DNA from: Basidiobolus meristosporus CBS 931.73
Taxonomy: Eukaryota > Basidiobolomycota > Basidiobolomycetes > Basidiobolales > Basidiobolaceae
DNA length: 38,208 bases
NCBI GenBank assembly: GCA_002104905.1
Contig: MCFE01000766.1
Coordinates: forward strand, 1-38,208
Reading direction: 5' to 3'
Below the pieces are notes generated by a model. It saw only the letters and a program-made list of their open reading frames with translations. It ran no database searches and was not told where the DNA came from. Both the position numbers and the translations under genes were made by a program. Positions 29,217-38,208 of this stretch are shown here, piece after piece; position 1 is the first letter of the stretch; every line of letters begins with the position of its first letter.

Positions 29217-30031
29217 GGTCAAATCTGGCTGACTATCACAGCTGCTTACCTTATTGCATAAGTTATCCCTCACATTATGTATGATTACTAGCTACAAGTG
29301 CTTCTATATTAGGTAAGTACCTGTGCCATACCTGTGAAACATGACCAGTCCTTGTTACCATCCCTACCATTTTCATACCATATATTGTATTCCTATGTTA
29401 CACAGGTTTCATAATACTGATTCCTGATTGGTTGAATGTGCTGTGCCTCTTAGAACCTTGCAGCGCATACATCATCCCTTTTATCAATATACTAACTTGT
29501 AAATTACTGTGATCACTGCTACCTGCTGCTACCTGAACTTCCAACCACAGACCACAGGACACCTCCAGGAAACCATGCTGACAGCCAACTGACCCTGGAG
29601 ACACTACTTGTGAGGAATACTCAGAGTAGGTATCTTTTGTTATATTTGATTCTTTCCCAAGTTTGTTCTTGTACAGGCAAAGATACTTTTCTGTCTTTGT
29701 AAATATTGACCACAACTGCATTCTTATTGAGTACCTGCTGGTGGAGCTTACAGTTGTTTTGACTTTGGAAGCTTTAATACATTGTCATCTCAAAGGACGC
29801 TGAATCCTGCACATACTTTTGTTAAGACGCCAACTAAGTTGGGGATTGTAGCTCAATAGTTTTCCCTTGACAAGCTTGTGGCTTTATTCCCCTTCACATT
29901 AGATTAGAGACCAAACCCAAGTATTCCTAGCAAGCTTTTGCCAGAGGTTATTGCACCCAGTGAACACCCCACACACAAAACACTTGAGAAGTGTTGGACG
30001 TATCTCTCCCTTGGACCTATACACCACCACA
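29217..30031 (+). repeat. Gypsy-2 family LTR remnant, opposite orientation, 5' truncated
   Basis: About 815 bp collinear with the reverse complement of 25527-26340: 'ttattgcataagttatccctcac', shown by blocks 'gcttctatattaggtaagtacctg', 'cctatgttacacaggttt' and 'gattggttgaatgtgctgtgcctc', ending 'cctatacaccaccaca'. The first quarter of the LTR is missing. Positions 29490-29720 include the long block that reads on the minus strand as MQLWSIFTKTEKYLCLYKNK; this is LTR sequence and not a gene. The right flank is transposase copy G. Confidence 0.8.
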
Positions 30032-30561
30032 CTGTGATAGATATGATGAGTTGGTACATACAGGACAGCCAGGAAGAGTTGGAAAATACTGAGGACAAAT
30101 GTGCACATGGAGACACCTAGGCTTGTGGATGAAGATGCTAAGCAGCCTCAATACATGGGTATCATTCATGTAATGCAAAGTTAGATTGGGCGCAAGAGGT
30201 ACCTAGCTTTTATCAGGGAAGCTTTATGGAAGTATGCTAGGTTTCTCTTGGTCACAAGCCAACTTCTACACCATGCAATATGGAATTCAAACAAACAAGA
30301 GCCAGAGTGGACCTACAAGGGGGACTAGAATCCAGCAGGGAGAAGCAATATTTGGTTATAACCAAAAGGTTCTTTGCAGATATTCAGGAGGTGCTGATGG
30401 CAGAAGTGGTGGGAACCAAACATATGTCAGCAAGATATAAATGTTACCACCAGTAAAAGGTATATGGCCACTTTGCATGTAGCACACTAAAAAGCCATTA
30501 AGTTGAGGTGATAGAAGTATGTCAATTGTGGCAGATGTGTGTGTTTGTAGAGGTTAGTTAG
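30032..30561 (+). pseudogene. Tnp2-like transposase, copy G, C-terminal part
   Basis: Begins in the DMMSWYIQDSQEELEN block (about 30036-30085), then follows the same path as copy A from 1625 and copy B from 16030: 'gtgcacatggagacacctag', 'ggaagtatgctaggtttctc', 'aagggggactagaatccagc', 'gatattcaggaggtgctgatggcagaa' in pieces. It is cut at 30561 by the Copia-2a LTR. No open frame longer than about 60 codons. Confidence 0.65.
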
Positions 30562-30865
30562 TGTTGTAAAAATTTGTAATTTCACCTAAATATTCACCTG
30601 ACCAAAATCCTTATTGGGATTTACTCAGAGTATTTTCACCAAAATACCAGGTACTGAGAGTATGAAATTTAGAGAAGCTGTCCAAACAGCCCCAAACTTT
30701 GCACACATGCTGTTGGGACCTTCCTTTATCTTTTTCTGCGTGCTTTTGATGCCAAGACCATATAAAGTAATAATACTACTTTACATTCAATAAATCATTA
30801 AGTGAAAACCACATAATCTACTTATCATCCAAATCACTTTGAATATCTCCAAGACCCTTACTACA
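30562..30865 (+). repeat. Copia-2a 5' LTR
   Basis: 304 bp, TGTTGTAAAAATTTG to TTACTACA. It lacks about 40 bp ('cttagtcacttag...' part) present in the LTRs at 35394 and 36679. 'aataaa' lies at about 30790. Confidence 0.9.
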
Positions 30866-30880
30866 GGTTATGAGCCCCAA
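30866..30880 (+). other. Copia-2a primer-binding site, half-tRNA type, containing the gag start codon
   Basis: GGTTATGAGCCCCAA abuts the LTR. It is complementary to the anticodon arm of initiator tRNA-Met. Its ATG (30870-30872) is in frame with Gag (MSPKLS). Confidence 0.85.
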
Positions 30881-31690
30881 ACTGTCACATTCTTTGGTGT
30901 CTACTACTGCTAATACTGGAACTTTTCCCTCTGCTGAAAAGCTGCATGGATCCGACTACCAAGTGTGGAAGGCAAAGATAAAGATGCTGCTACAAGAAAG
31001 AGGCCTTTGGGATATTCTCATGGGAGAAGAATGCCCTCTTAAAAGCATGGGAGAGGAAGACTTAAAGTACCAGAAGAAAGAATTAAGTGCCTTTGACTGC
31101 ATTTGCCTTAAAGTTAAAGACAAATTGCTAATTCAGTGCTAAGAGCAAAAACAACAAAAAATGCCTGATAGGAATCAGAAGACACCTACCAGTTATGTTC
31201 AGCTGCTAAGTATATGTATCTTGAACAAAAATTCTTAACTACAAATATGCTGCCAGGAGTAGAAATGAAAAATCTAATTAACAGAACTACCTTGCTGGTG
31301 GATGAGATGGAATCTGTGGGGGTACCAACTACTGATGAGGATGTGATAGTTATCATCCAGTATAGCCTGACAGACAAGTTTCAGGACCTTGTATCAGCCC
31401 TAGAGTCCAGAACTGAAGATTTGATCTTAAATTACAATATGGAAGGCTCCTGGATGAAGAATTAAGAAAATCAAGCGCAACTAAGACAGAAGAAGAAAAT
31501 GCTTTAATAAGCAATGATAACCAACAAAAGAGGTACCCAAGACCCGCCAAAGGCAACAGCTACCTGTTTTGCAACTACTGCAAAAGGAAAGGACACAAAT
31601 TAGACTGGTGTCTCAAAAAGAGAGATAATCAGCAAAAGAAGCCTGAATATGGAAATGCTGCAACAACTGAAGATAGGCTATTCATATCTG
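30870..31690 (+). pseudogene. gag: Copia-2a gag (broken)
   Basis: Starts at the ATG in the primer-binding site, MSPKLSHSLVSTTANTG. The ATG seen nine codons downstream in Copia-2b is GTG here, so no other start is nearby. Gag helices KLHGSDYQVWKAKIKMLLQE and GLWDILMGEECP are readable to a stop at 31140. After frame changes come NMLPGVEMKNLINRT (31250), DKFQDLVSALESRTED, then the zinc knuckle CNYCKRKGHKLDWC (about 31570-31612). Three frame breaks. The intact version is at 37032. Confidence 0.9.
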
Positions 31691-32760
31691 CACTAAATAT
31701 GACCACAAACAAGGATTCTCAGACATGGCATATTGACTCTGGAGCATCTCAATGCTTTACACACCAAAAAGAACTTTTTACCCAATATCAAGAAATTCCA
31801 ATTAAGAAGGATTTCATGGGTGACAATCAAATACCTGGTGCAGTGGGAGAAGAAACTATCCAAGTAGACCTTAGAAGCAGGGAAGGAAGCCATACACTGA
31901 CCTTTAAAGAAGTACTCCTTGTACCAGGAATAGCCAAGAACCTACTATCTATAAGCAATGCCACTGCAGAAGGACTCAGCTTAAGCTTTGATAATTCTGG
32001 ATGCAAGATCACTGATCAAAATGGTGCCTATATTGCTTCAGGTATCAAAGATCAGAATCTATACAAGTTGACTTATATTCCATTGTATCTGGAAGCCAAT
32101 TTAAGAAGCTTAAATGAAGAAACACCAATGCTTTGGCACAGGAGATTTGGACACATCAATTTTCATTATTTGCACACAATGATCAAAGATTAACTAATTT
32201 CTGGAGTAAAAATTGATCCTCCAGCTAATTTGGAGCACTGTGAAGCCTACATATATGGGAAACAACCTAGACAACCCTTCAAGAGCTCTGGGCTAATCAA
32301 AACTACAAAAATATTAGATCTAACTCACTCAGATCTGTGTGGACTTATGCAAAATTTATCCTTAGGCAGGATGAAGTATTTAATCACTTTTGTTGATGAT
32401 TATACAAGATACATGTGGGTTTACTTCATGGGGAGAAAGGAAGAAGCTCTGTCTAAGCTCAGCAAGTTTAGAGCCATGATGGAGAGAGAAAGTGGTAAAA
32501 AAATCAAGAAAATACGCTTGGATAATGGTGGAGAATATACCTCAAAACTCTTCATACACTTATGCAAAACTCATGGGATAAAGCAAGAGACTACTGTACC
32601 ATACTCCCCACAGCAAAATGGAGTAGCAGAATGTGCCAACAAATCAATAATTGATATGGCATTATCTATGATCCTTGATCTAAATCATCCTATGATTTTT
32701 GGGTGGAGTCAGTTTCCACAGCTGTATACCTTAAAATAGGAGTTATAACAGAATACTTTG
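31691..32760 (+). pseudogene. pol: Copia-2a protease and integrase (broken)
   Basis: Open from 31699 to 32193: protease active site HIDSGASQCFTHQKELF (about 31730), GDNQIPGAVGEETIQVDL and LVPGIAKNLLSISNA, then the GAG-pre-integrase domain with WHRRFGHINFHYL (about 32135). A stop at about 32191. From 32230 open for 169 codons: the zinc pair reads HCEAYIYG where CxxC is expected, so the second Cys is lost. Core: HSDLCG (first Asp, about 32325), FVDDYTRYMWVYFM, LDNGGEYTS (second Asp, about 32518), PQQNGVAE (Glu, about 32610). A stop at about 32737 follows IFGWSQFPQLY. Confidence 0.9.
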
Positions 32761-33733
32761 TGATTCTACTCCATTTGTAGCATGGTATGGGCACAGACCA
32801 AGTGCAGAACATCTAAGAATATTTGGGTGTACAGCATATGCCTAGAAACTCCCCCAAAATCAGTCAAAATTTGAACCAAAAAGTGTAAAATGCACATTTT
32901 TGGGTTACTGCAATGAGAGTAAAGCATACAGACTCTACAATACCAAAGCAAAGAAGCTAATCAAGTCCAGGGATGTGTTGTTTGATGACAACTCAAAATT
33001 GTTACAAAAAATGATATCAGATGATGACAAAAATCTGATCCCAAATCTACCAATTGCCAGGATTGAATCAGAGTAAAACAGTGAAAATTTTTTCACTCTA
33101 GAGAGCTCTACAACCATGCTTCAGCCAGAATCAGTGCCCAGGAATATCCCAGAAGTGATCATTCCAGTATGAAATGCCCAGAGATCCAATTGGACAAGAA
33201 ATAGCCAAATTACTATATCAATGAAGGTACAAACTTAGCCTATGCCTATTCAGTCCATATTGATGAACCCCAGACTGTAAAAGAGGCCCTAAATAGCCCT
33301 CAGACAAAGTTTTGGAGATCTGCAATGACTGAGGAATATCAGGCCCTGGTGGAAAATCAAACTTGGGACTTAGTCAAATTACCAATCAACCAAAAATCAA
33401 TGGGATGCAGATGGATCTTTAAGACAAGCTATAAGGCTGATGGTACAAATGAAAGATATAAAGCAAGACTTGTGGCCAAAGGATACTCTCAGACAAAAGG
33501 ACTTGACTATACTGAGACCTTTGCACCAGTAGCCAAGTTAAATTCCATCAGATTGATATTGGCTATTACAGCCAAATATAAGTTTTTGTTATCAAATGGA
33601 TGTAAAAACTGCATTTTTGAATGAAGAACTTGATGAGCACATGCACATGGGCCAGCCTGATGGGTTTGCTGACCTAGATAACCCCATTTGGTCTGCAAGC
33701 TTAAAAAGTCTCTATGGTCTTAAACAATCACCA
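32761..33733 (+). pseudogene. pol: Copia-2a integrase end and reverse transcriptase, first part
   Basis: The copia integrase tail (SAEHLRIFGCTAYA, LEPKSVKCTFLGYC type blocks) is readable at 32800-32960 with stops. An acidic linker follows, then RT from 33325: MGCRWIFKTSYKADGT, KARLVAKGYSQTKGLDY, ETFAPVAKLNSIR. A one-base shift at about 33590 leads to [12 protein letters not shown] and [11 protein letters not shown] is cut at 33733 by an insertion that duplicates CACCA. Confidence 0.88.
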
Positions 33734-34279
33734 GGTGCTATGAGTAGACACTAGGCAGGAGAGTAGAGCAAGGTGAGGCAGGACCAGGAAAGGACTTAGG
33801 TGTGGATCAACAAGGCACAGTGTGTTTCCAAGGCAAGGCAGATTTCCAATGTAAGGCTGTTTATTCAAGACCTGTGTTTATAAAACTGAGGAATACATAA
33901 GGGGGGATAAGACTATATATACTTTTTGGCAATATGGATGCCAAGAGATATTGGCTGATACTAATGGGGTTCTGGGGTGAGGCACAGTAAGTGTGCCAAG
34001 ATAGAATATACTAAAGAACAGACTGGAATATCACATGGAGATATGTCATGAGTCAGCTGATCATGTGACTAGGTCATGTGACATGTAGTTACCATATATG
34101 GCATGGGACTGCAAAAATTCTAATGGGCAGTCTCCATAGAATGTTCCATTGCATAATGCTGACTTGGAGCTTTCAAGAACTTGCTAGAATGTAGTAGAAC
34201 CTTCTAGAAGGAACTGGGATTTCTTCACTGACTTGATTTGGCTAGATGATTGAAGACCAGGGATGTCATGTGATCACTA
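33734..34279 (-). repeat. LTR-like insertion in Copia-2a RT, TSD CACCA
   Basis: 546 bp between two copies of CACCA (33729-33733 and 34280-34284); removing it restores KQSPRAWNCK. On the minus strand 'agtatatatagtc' (plus about 33911-33923) is followed by 'gaataaac' (plus about 33860-33867), the usual TATA and polyadenylation order of an LTR. Termini with TG...CA would be 33736-34276, leaving GG and CTA unexplained, so the exact ends are uncertain. No other copy in the window. Confidence 0.65.
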
Positions 34280-34284
34280 CACCA

Positions 34285-35393
34285 AGAGCCTGGAATTGTA
34301 AGATAGATTCTTATTTGGAATCTTTGAATTTCAAAAGGAGTAATGCTGACTATAGTATATACTATAAGCCAGATAGAGCAAATCCAGTTCTATTAGCTCT
34401 ATATGTGGATGATCTTATTATAGCAGCCAATAACCTAGCAGCGTTGGAAGAGACTAAATACAGCCTATCTAAAGAGTTCAAGATGACCAATCTAGGAGAA
34501 CTCAGTTACTACTTAGGGATTAAGTTCTCCATAGACAGAAGTACCCAGACTATCACCCTAAGCCAATCCAAGTATATTCAAGATATACTAAAGAAGTACC
34601 AAATGGAAGACTGTAAACTGGCAGCTACGTCAATGGAGACAAACCTTAACTTGGTCAAAACTCAACCAAATGAAGAGAGCTTGGTGCCATCTGAAAGCTC
34701 TGACTTTGCTTATCAATCTATGACTGGCAGTCTGATGTATATCATGCTTGGAATATGTCCAGATATCTCATATTCAGTGGGAGCTGCCAGCCAGCATAAT
34801 CAGAACTATGGATCTGATTGTATTGCAGCAGTTAAGCAGATATTTAGATACCTAAGAGAAACTGCTGATGTCTGCTTAAAATACACTTATAAGGACTCAG
34901 AACAGGAGCTTGTGGCATACTCTGATGCTGATTGGGGATGAAATTTAGAAGACAGAAGATCCACAACAGGATACACCTTTCTTTACTATAAAGGAGCAAT
35001 TGCATAGAATTCAAGAAAGCAACCAACCATAGCACTTTCTACCACAGAGGCAGAGTACATGGCAGCCTGTGAAGCTACAAAAGAAGCAATGTGGTTAAGA
35101 AAGCTTTTTACAGATTTAGACCCATGTCAAAAAACGCCTATTACTTTATTTCAAGATAATCAAGGATGTATACAATTAGGTAGAAATCCAACTTTTCATG
35201 CTAGAACCAAGCACATAGATATTAGACATCATTTCATATGTGAAGCTCAAGAGAATGACTTAGTGAGCTTAGCTTACTGTCCTACAGATGAAATGATTGC
35301 AGACATATTTGCCAAACCATTAGCTAGAGACAAGTTTGCATATCTTAGGTCAAAATCAGGACTAGTCAGTATGAGCATTTAGCTGAGTGAGAG
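34285..35393 (+). pseudogene. pol: Copia-2a reverse transcriptase end and RNase H
   Basis: RT resumes with RAWNCKIDSYLESLNF and carries an intact active site LYVDDLIIA (about 34400-34426), YYLGIKFSIDRSTQTI, KYIQDILKKYQMEDC and QSMTGSLMYIM. RNase H: SDADWG (about 34923), then TGA where CGA (Arg) is expected, DRRSTTGYTFLYYKG, a stop near 35007, ALSTTEAEYMAACEATKEA, KHIDIRHHFICEAQE and IADIFAKPLARDKF to a natural-looking stop at 35380. All pieces are in one frame with only point stops, so this half is relatively young. Confidence 0.92.
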
Positions 35394-35740
35394 TGTTGTA
35401 AAATTTGTAATTCCACCTCAATTCTCACTTAACTTAGTCACTTAGAGCATTATCCTTGAATCCTAGAGAATACTGACCAAATTCCTTGTTGGGATTTACT
35501 CAGAATACTTTCACTAGAATACCAGGTACCCAGAACATGAAGATTCTCAAAGTTGTCCAAGCAGCCCCAAACTTTGCACACATGGTTTTGGGACCTTCCT
35601 TAGCCTATTCTATGTGTTTGTTATGCTAAGACCATGTAAAGTATAAATACTACTTTTGCATTCAATAAATCATTAAGTGAAAACCACATAATCTACTTGT
35701 CCTCCCAATCACTTCCCATATCTCCAAGACTCTTACAACA
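35394..35740 (+). repeat. Copia-2a 3' LTR
   Basis: 347 bp, TGTTGTAAAATTTG to CTTACAACA. 'tataaata' near 35641 and 'aataaa' near 35664. Preceded by a weak purine tract 'gagtgagag' (35385-35393). Confidence 0.92.
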
Positions 35741-36149
35741 GACTGGACTGGCATGCACCAGCATGCTGGTGTTGCAAGGTTTGGTAAGGATTCCAGCAAG
35801 GTGTTCTGGTGTAATCTCAATGCAGTTGCCTGCAGTCTATATTTTTCCCCCTGAAGCTCACCTTCTTACTTCAAAGGTATTCATTTACTCTCTGTCTAAA
35901 ACATTGGAACTGCTGCCTTGATGAGTCCTGTGATTAATGCTCTTGGACGCCCTTTAGCTCTATTAATATATCACAGAGTGCATTAGTCATTAGAGGCAAA
36001 AACTCATTCAAGATCTCCTTGGTTCCCAAAGTTGAGGCACAAACAGACACATCTGGTTTATGCCACGCAAATTATATGTGGAAATGTTTGCACACAGCTT
36101 CCTCTTCAAATCCCCTGGCACTGTCCAACAGAGCAAGTCTACTAAATCC
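35741..36149. other. Unassigned stretch
   Basis: I see no supported gene or repeat. Short open stretches exist on both strands, but none carries a motif I recognise. Confidence 0.4.
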
Positions 36150-36678
36150 TGCCCATCTAAGGAGTTTGAAATGTCTAATCTAGTAGGCTCAGCTACTACT
36201 TACAAATATATTTCTCAATAGACTGAAGTACTAAAACTATCACCTAAGTCAGTCCATGTATATTTAAGATATACTTAAGAGGTATCAAATGAAATATTTC
36301 CAACTCACAATTACCCTAAAGGAGACATACCTCAGCTTGGTCAAAACTCAGCTAAATCAAGAGTGTTTGCTGCCATCTGAAAGCCCAGACTTTCCTCACC
36401 AATCCATGGCTGGCAGTTTGATATACTTCATGCTCTGAACATGTCTACTGATCTTATATTTGGTAAGAGTGGTCAGCCAGCATAATTGGAACAGTGGATC
36501 TGATCATATTGCAGCAGCTAAGCAGATTTCTAGATACTTCAAATGAACTGCTGAAATATGCTTAGGGTACACCTATAAGAATGCAGAATAAGATCTTGTG
36601 GTATATTCTGATGCCAATTAGGGAAAAAACCTCAAAGAAGGAGGAGCTGCCACAAGATACTATTTCTTTCCTGTAAAG
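36150..36678 (+). pseudogene. pol: Heavily decayed Copia-2 RT/RNase H relic
   Basis: Collinear with 34470-34990 of Copia-2a but much more diverged: 'gaaatgtctaatctagtagg', 'agtccatgtatatttaagat', 'tttgctgccatctgaaagc', 'ggatctgatcatattgcagcag', 'tctgatgccaatta'. All frames are full of stops. It is the oldest Copia-2 trace in the window and is the insertion site of Copia-2b. Confidence 0.75.
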
Positions 36679-37027
36679 TGTTGTAAAAATTTGTAATTCC
36701 ACCTAAATATTCACCTAACTTAGTCACTTAGATCATCACCTTCAAATCCTAGAGAATACTGACCAAATTCCTTGTTGGGATTTACTTAGAATATTTTCAC
36801 CAAAATACCAGGTACCCAGAACATGAAAATTCTCAAAGTTGTCCAAACAGCCCCAAACTTTGCACACATGTTCTTGGGACCTTCCTTAACCTATTCTACG
36901 TGTTTGTAGTGCCAAGACCAGGTAAAAGTATAAATACTACTTTTACATTCAATACATCATTAAGTGAAAACCACATAATCTACTTGTTGTCCCAATCACT
37001 TCCAATATCTCCAAGACTCCTACAACA
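36679..37027 (+). repeat. Copia-2b 5' LTR
   Basis: 349 bp, TGTTGTAAAAATTTG to CCTACAACA. 'tataaata' at 36929-36936. Very similar to the 3' LTR of Copia-2a. The element runs off the window, so its other LTR and target duplication cannot be checked. Confidence 0.92.
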
Positions 37028-37042
37028 GGTTATGAGCCCCAA
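37028..37042 (+). other. Copia-2b primer-binding site, half-tRNA type, containing the gag start codon
   Basis: GGTTATGAGCCCCAA as in Copia-2a and Copia-1a. The ATG at 37032-37034 starts the open gag frame. Confidence 0.85.
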
Positions 37043-38208
37043 GCTGTCACTCTCTGCAATGTCTACTACTGCTATTACTGGAATTTTTCCCTCTGCTGAA
37101 AAGTTGGATGGATCTAACTACCAAGTGTGGAAGGTGAAGATGAAGATGCTGCTACAAGAAAGAGGCCTTTGGGATATTGTCATGGGAGAAGAATGCCCTC
37201 CTAAAAACGTGGGAGAGGAAGCCTTAAAGTACCAGAAGAAAGAACAAAGTGCCTTTAACTGCATTTGCCTTAATGTCAAGGACAAATTGCTAATTCAATG
37301 CTCAAGAGCCAAAACAGCAAAGAATGCCTGGAAGGCATTAGAAGACACCTACCAGTCATGTTCAGCTGCCAAGAAAATGTATCTGAGACGAAAATTCTTT
37401 ACTACAAAGATGCTGCCAGGAGAAGAAATGAAAAATCTAACTAACAGAATTACCCTGCTGGTAGATGAGATGGAATCTGTGGGCATACCAACTACTGATG
37501 AGGATGTGATAGTTACCATCCTGAATAGCCTGACAGACAAGTTTCAGGGCCTTGTATCAGCTCTAGAGTCCAGAACTGAAGATTTGACCTTAAATTACGT
37601 ATATGGAAGGCTCCTGGATGAAGAATTAAGAAAATCAAGCGCCAATAAGAAGGAAGAAGAAAATGCTTTAATAAGCAATGATAACCAACAAAAGAGGTAC
37701 CCAAGACCCTACAAAGGCAACAGCTACCTGTTTTGCAACTACTGCAAAAGGAAAGGACACACATCAGACCGGTGTCTCAAAAAGAGAGATTATCAGCAAA
37801 AGAAGCCTGAATATGGAAATGCTGCAACAACTGAAGATAGGCTATTCTTATCTGCACTAAATATCACCACAAACAAGGATTCTCAGACGTGGTATATTGA
37901 CTCTGGAGCTTCTCAACACTTTACACACCAAAAAGAACTTTTTACCCAATATCAAGAAATTCCAATTAAGAAGGTTTTCATGGGTGACAATAGAACACTT
38001 GATGCAGTGGGAGAAGGAACTATCCAAGTAAACCTTAGAAGCAGTAAAGGAAGCCATACACTGACCTTTAAAGAAGTACTCTATGTACCAGAAATAGCCA
38101 AGAACCTACTCTCTGTAAGCAAGGCCACAGCAGAAGGACTCAGTTTCAGTTTTGACAATTCTGGATGCAGGATCACTGATCAAAATGGTGCCCATATTGC
38201 TTTGGGCA
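37032..38208 (+). CDS. gag-pol: Copia-2b Gag-protease-(integrase) polyprotein, open to the window edge
   Basis: One uninterrupted frame of 392 codons from the ATG in the primer-binding site to the right edge; no stop is met. Gag N-terminal domain: KLDGSNYQVWKVKMKMLLQE (residues about 25-45), AKTAKNAWKALEDTY (about 96-110), DKFQGLVSALESRTED. Zinc knuckle CNYCKRKGHTSDRC with C235, C238, H243, C248. Aspartic protease with YIDSGAS, catalytic Asp 290, then VLYVPEIAKNLLSVSKA. The edge cuts it before the integrase. Gag and protease share one frame, as in many copia elements. The alternative start is the ATG at codon 10 (MSTT), but Copia-2a lacks it. Intactness suggests a recent, perhaps still competent copy; its RT lies outside the window. 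Confidence 0.92.
   Translation, partial: MSPKLSLSAMSTTAITGIFPSAEKLDGSNYQVWKVKMKMLLQERGLWDIVMGEECPPKNVGEEALKYQKKEQSAFNCICLNVKDKLLIQCSRAKTAKNAWKALEDTYQSCSAAKKMYLRRKFFTTKMLPGEEMKNLTNRITLLVDEMESVGIPTTDEDVIVTILNSLTDKFQGLVSALESRTEDLTLNYVYGRLLDEELRKSSANKKEEENALISNDNQQKRYPRPYKGNSYLFCNYCKRKGHTSDRCLKKRDYQQKKPEYGNAATTEDRLFLSALNITTNKDSQTWYIDSGASQHFTHQKELFTQYQEIPIKKVFMGDNRTLDAVGEGTIQVNLRSSKGSHTLTFKEVLYVPEIAKNLLSVSKATAEGLSFSFDNSGCRITDQNGAHIALG

Larger units (their letters stand above)
30562..35740 (+). mobile_element. Copia-2a, Ty1/copia element with both LTRs, broken
   Basis: 5' LTR 30562-30865, primer-binding site 30866-30880, gag from 30870, protease, integrase, reverse transcriptase and RNase H in copia order to the 3' LTR at 35394-35740. 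Sequences flanking the element (GTTAG left, GACTG right) do not form a duplication, so one side may have been rearranged. An LTR-like insert (33734-34279) splits RT. The family is distinct from Copia-1 in LTR and protein sequence. Confidence 0.92.

Noticed and set aside
29398-29721. 107-codon minus-strand stretch and its 132-codon twin at 25702-26100 (plus)
   Set aside because: Both lie inside Gypsy-2 LTRs and are the same LTR sequence. LTRs of this kind normally do not code, and the solo LTR at 19848 does not keep the frame.
30557-35745. Target-site duplication for Copia-2a
   Set aside because: GTTAG on the left and GACTG on the right do not match, and the right flank is not the expected continuation of transposase copy G.
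35741-36000. Possible coding remnant on either strand (74 codons plus, 38 codons minus)
   Set aside because: No convincing motif. A fleeting resemblance to a copia RNase H end on the minus strand requires ignoring a stop and is too short.
1-38208. tRNA, rRNA, CRISPR arrays or a host gene
   Set aside because: No cloverleaf, rRNA core sequence, regularly spaced repeat or intron-containing host gene was found by reading. The tRNA-like matches are only short primer-binding sites. A tRNAscan and protein homology search would settle it.

Overview
The window is an almost pure transposable-element landscape from a eukaryotic nuclear genome. I see no host gene, rRNA, tRNA or CRISPR array that I can support. 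The families point to a repeat-rich fungus: Tnp2/CACTA-type (Plavaka-like) transposases, Ty1/copia elements primed by a half tRNA, and Ty3/gypsy elements. The phylum cannot be settled from the sequence and another eukaryote is not excluded. CpG is extremely scarce (none in positions 1-1199), which suggests long exposure to cytosine methylation or a RIP-like process. Nearly every reading frame carries stops and frameshifts.

The oldest layer is a series of decayed copies of a DNA transposon (here Tnp2). It has a plus-strand transposase gene and a divergently transcribed companion gene of unknown function. Copy A lies at 336-3000 and is split by a 666-bp inverted-repeat element at 1917-2582. Copy B has its companion at 6160-6760 and its transposase at 6983-8722 plus 15672-16790. 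Copy C has its companion at 17137-17601 and its transposase at 23192-24408. An inverted copy D/E covers 24409-25510, and fragments F and G lie at 28550-29216 and 30032-30561. The 3' part of one copy repeatedly runs into the companion gene of the next, as in a head-to-tail array.

Retrotransposons are nested into this layer. Gypsy-1 (8723-15671, minus) interrupts copy B with a 4-bp target duplication TTCT, and holds an inverted, truncated second Gypsy-1 copy (12376-14891). Copia-1a (17698-23186, plus, both LTRs, target duplication AGGTC) sits between companion and transposase of copy C, and is itself interrupted by a solo LTR (19848-20651). A solo LTR of another family (24006-24354, TTCAC) lies in transposase C. 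Copia-1b (3960-5993) is a deleted relative. Gypsy-2 (25527-28548, minus) is truncated in its reverse transcriptase, and an opposite-strand LTR remnant of the same family lies at 29217-30031. Copia-2a (30562-35740) is complete in layout but broken and is interrupted by an LTR-like insert (33734-34279). Copia-2b starts at 36679 and runs off the right edge with an open gag-protease frame.

The most interesting molecular feature is the primer-binding site of both Copia families. It matches the anticodon arm of initiator tRNA-Met, as in Drosophila copia. In Copia-2 the ATG inside this site is also the gag start codon; in Copia-1 the same ATG opens a 9-codon upstream ORF.
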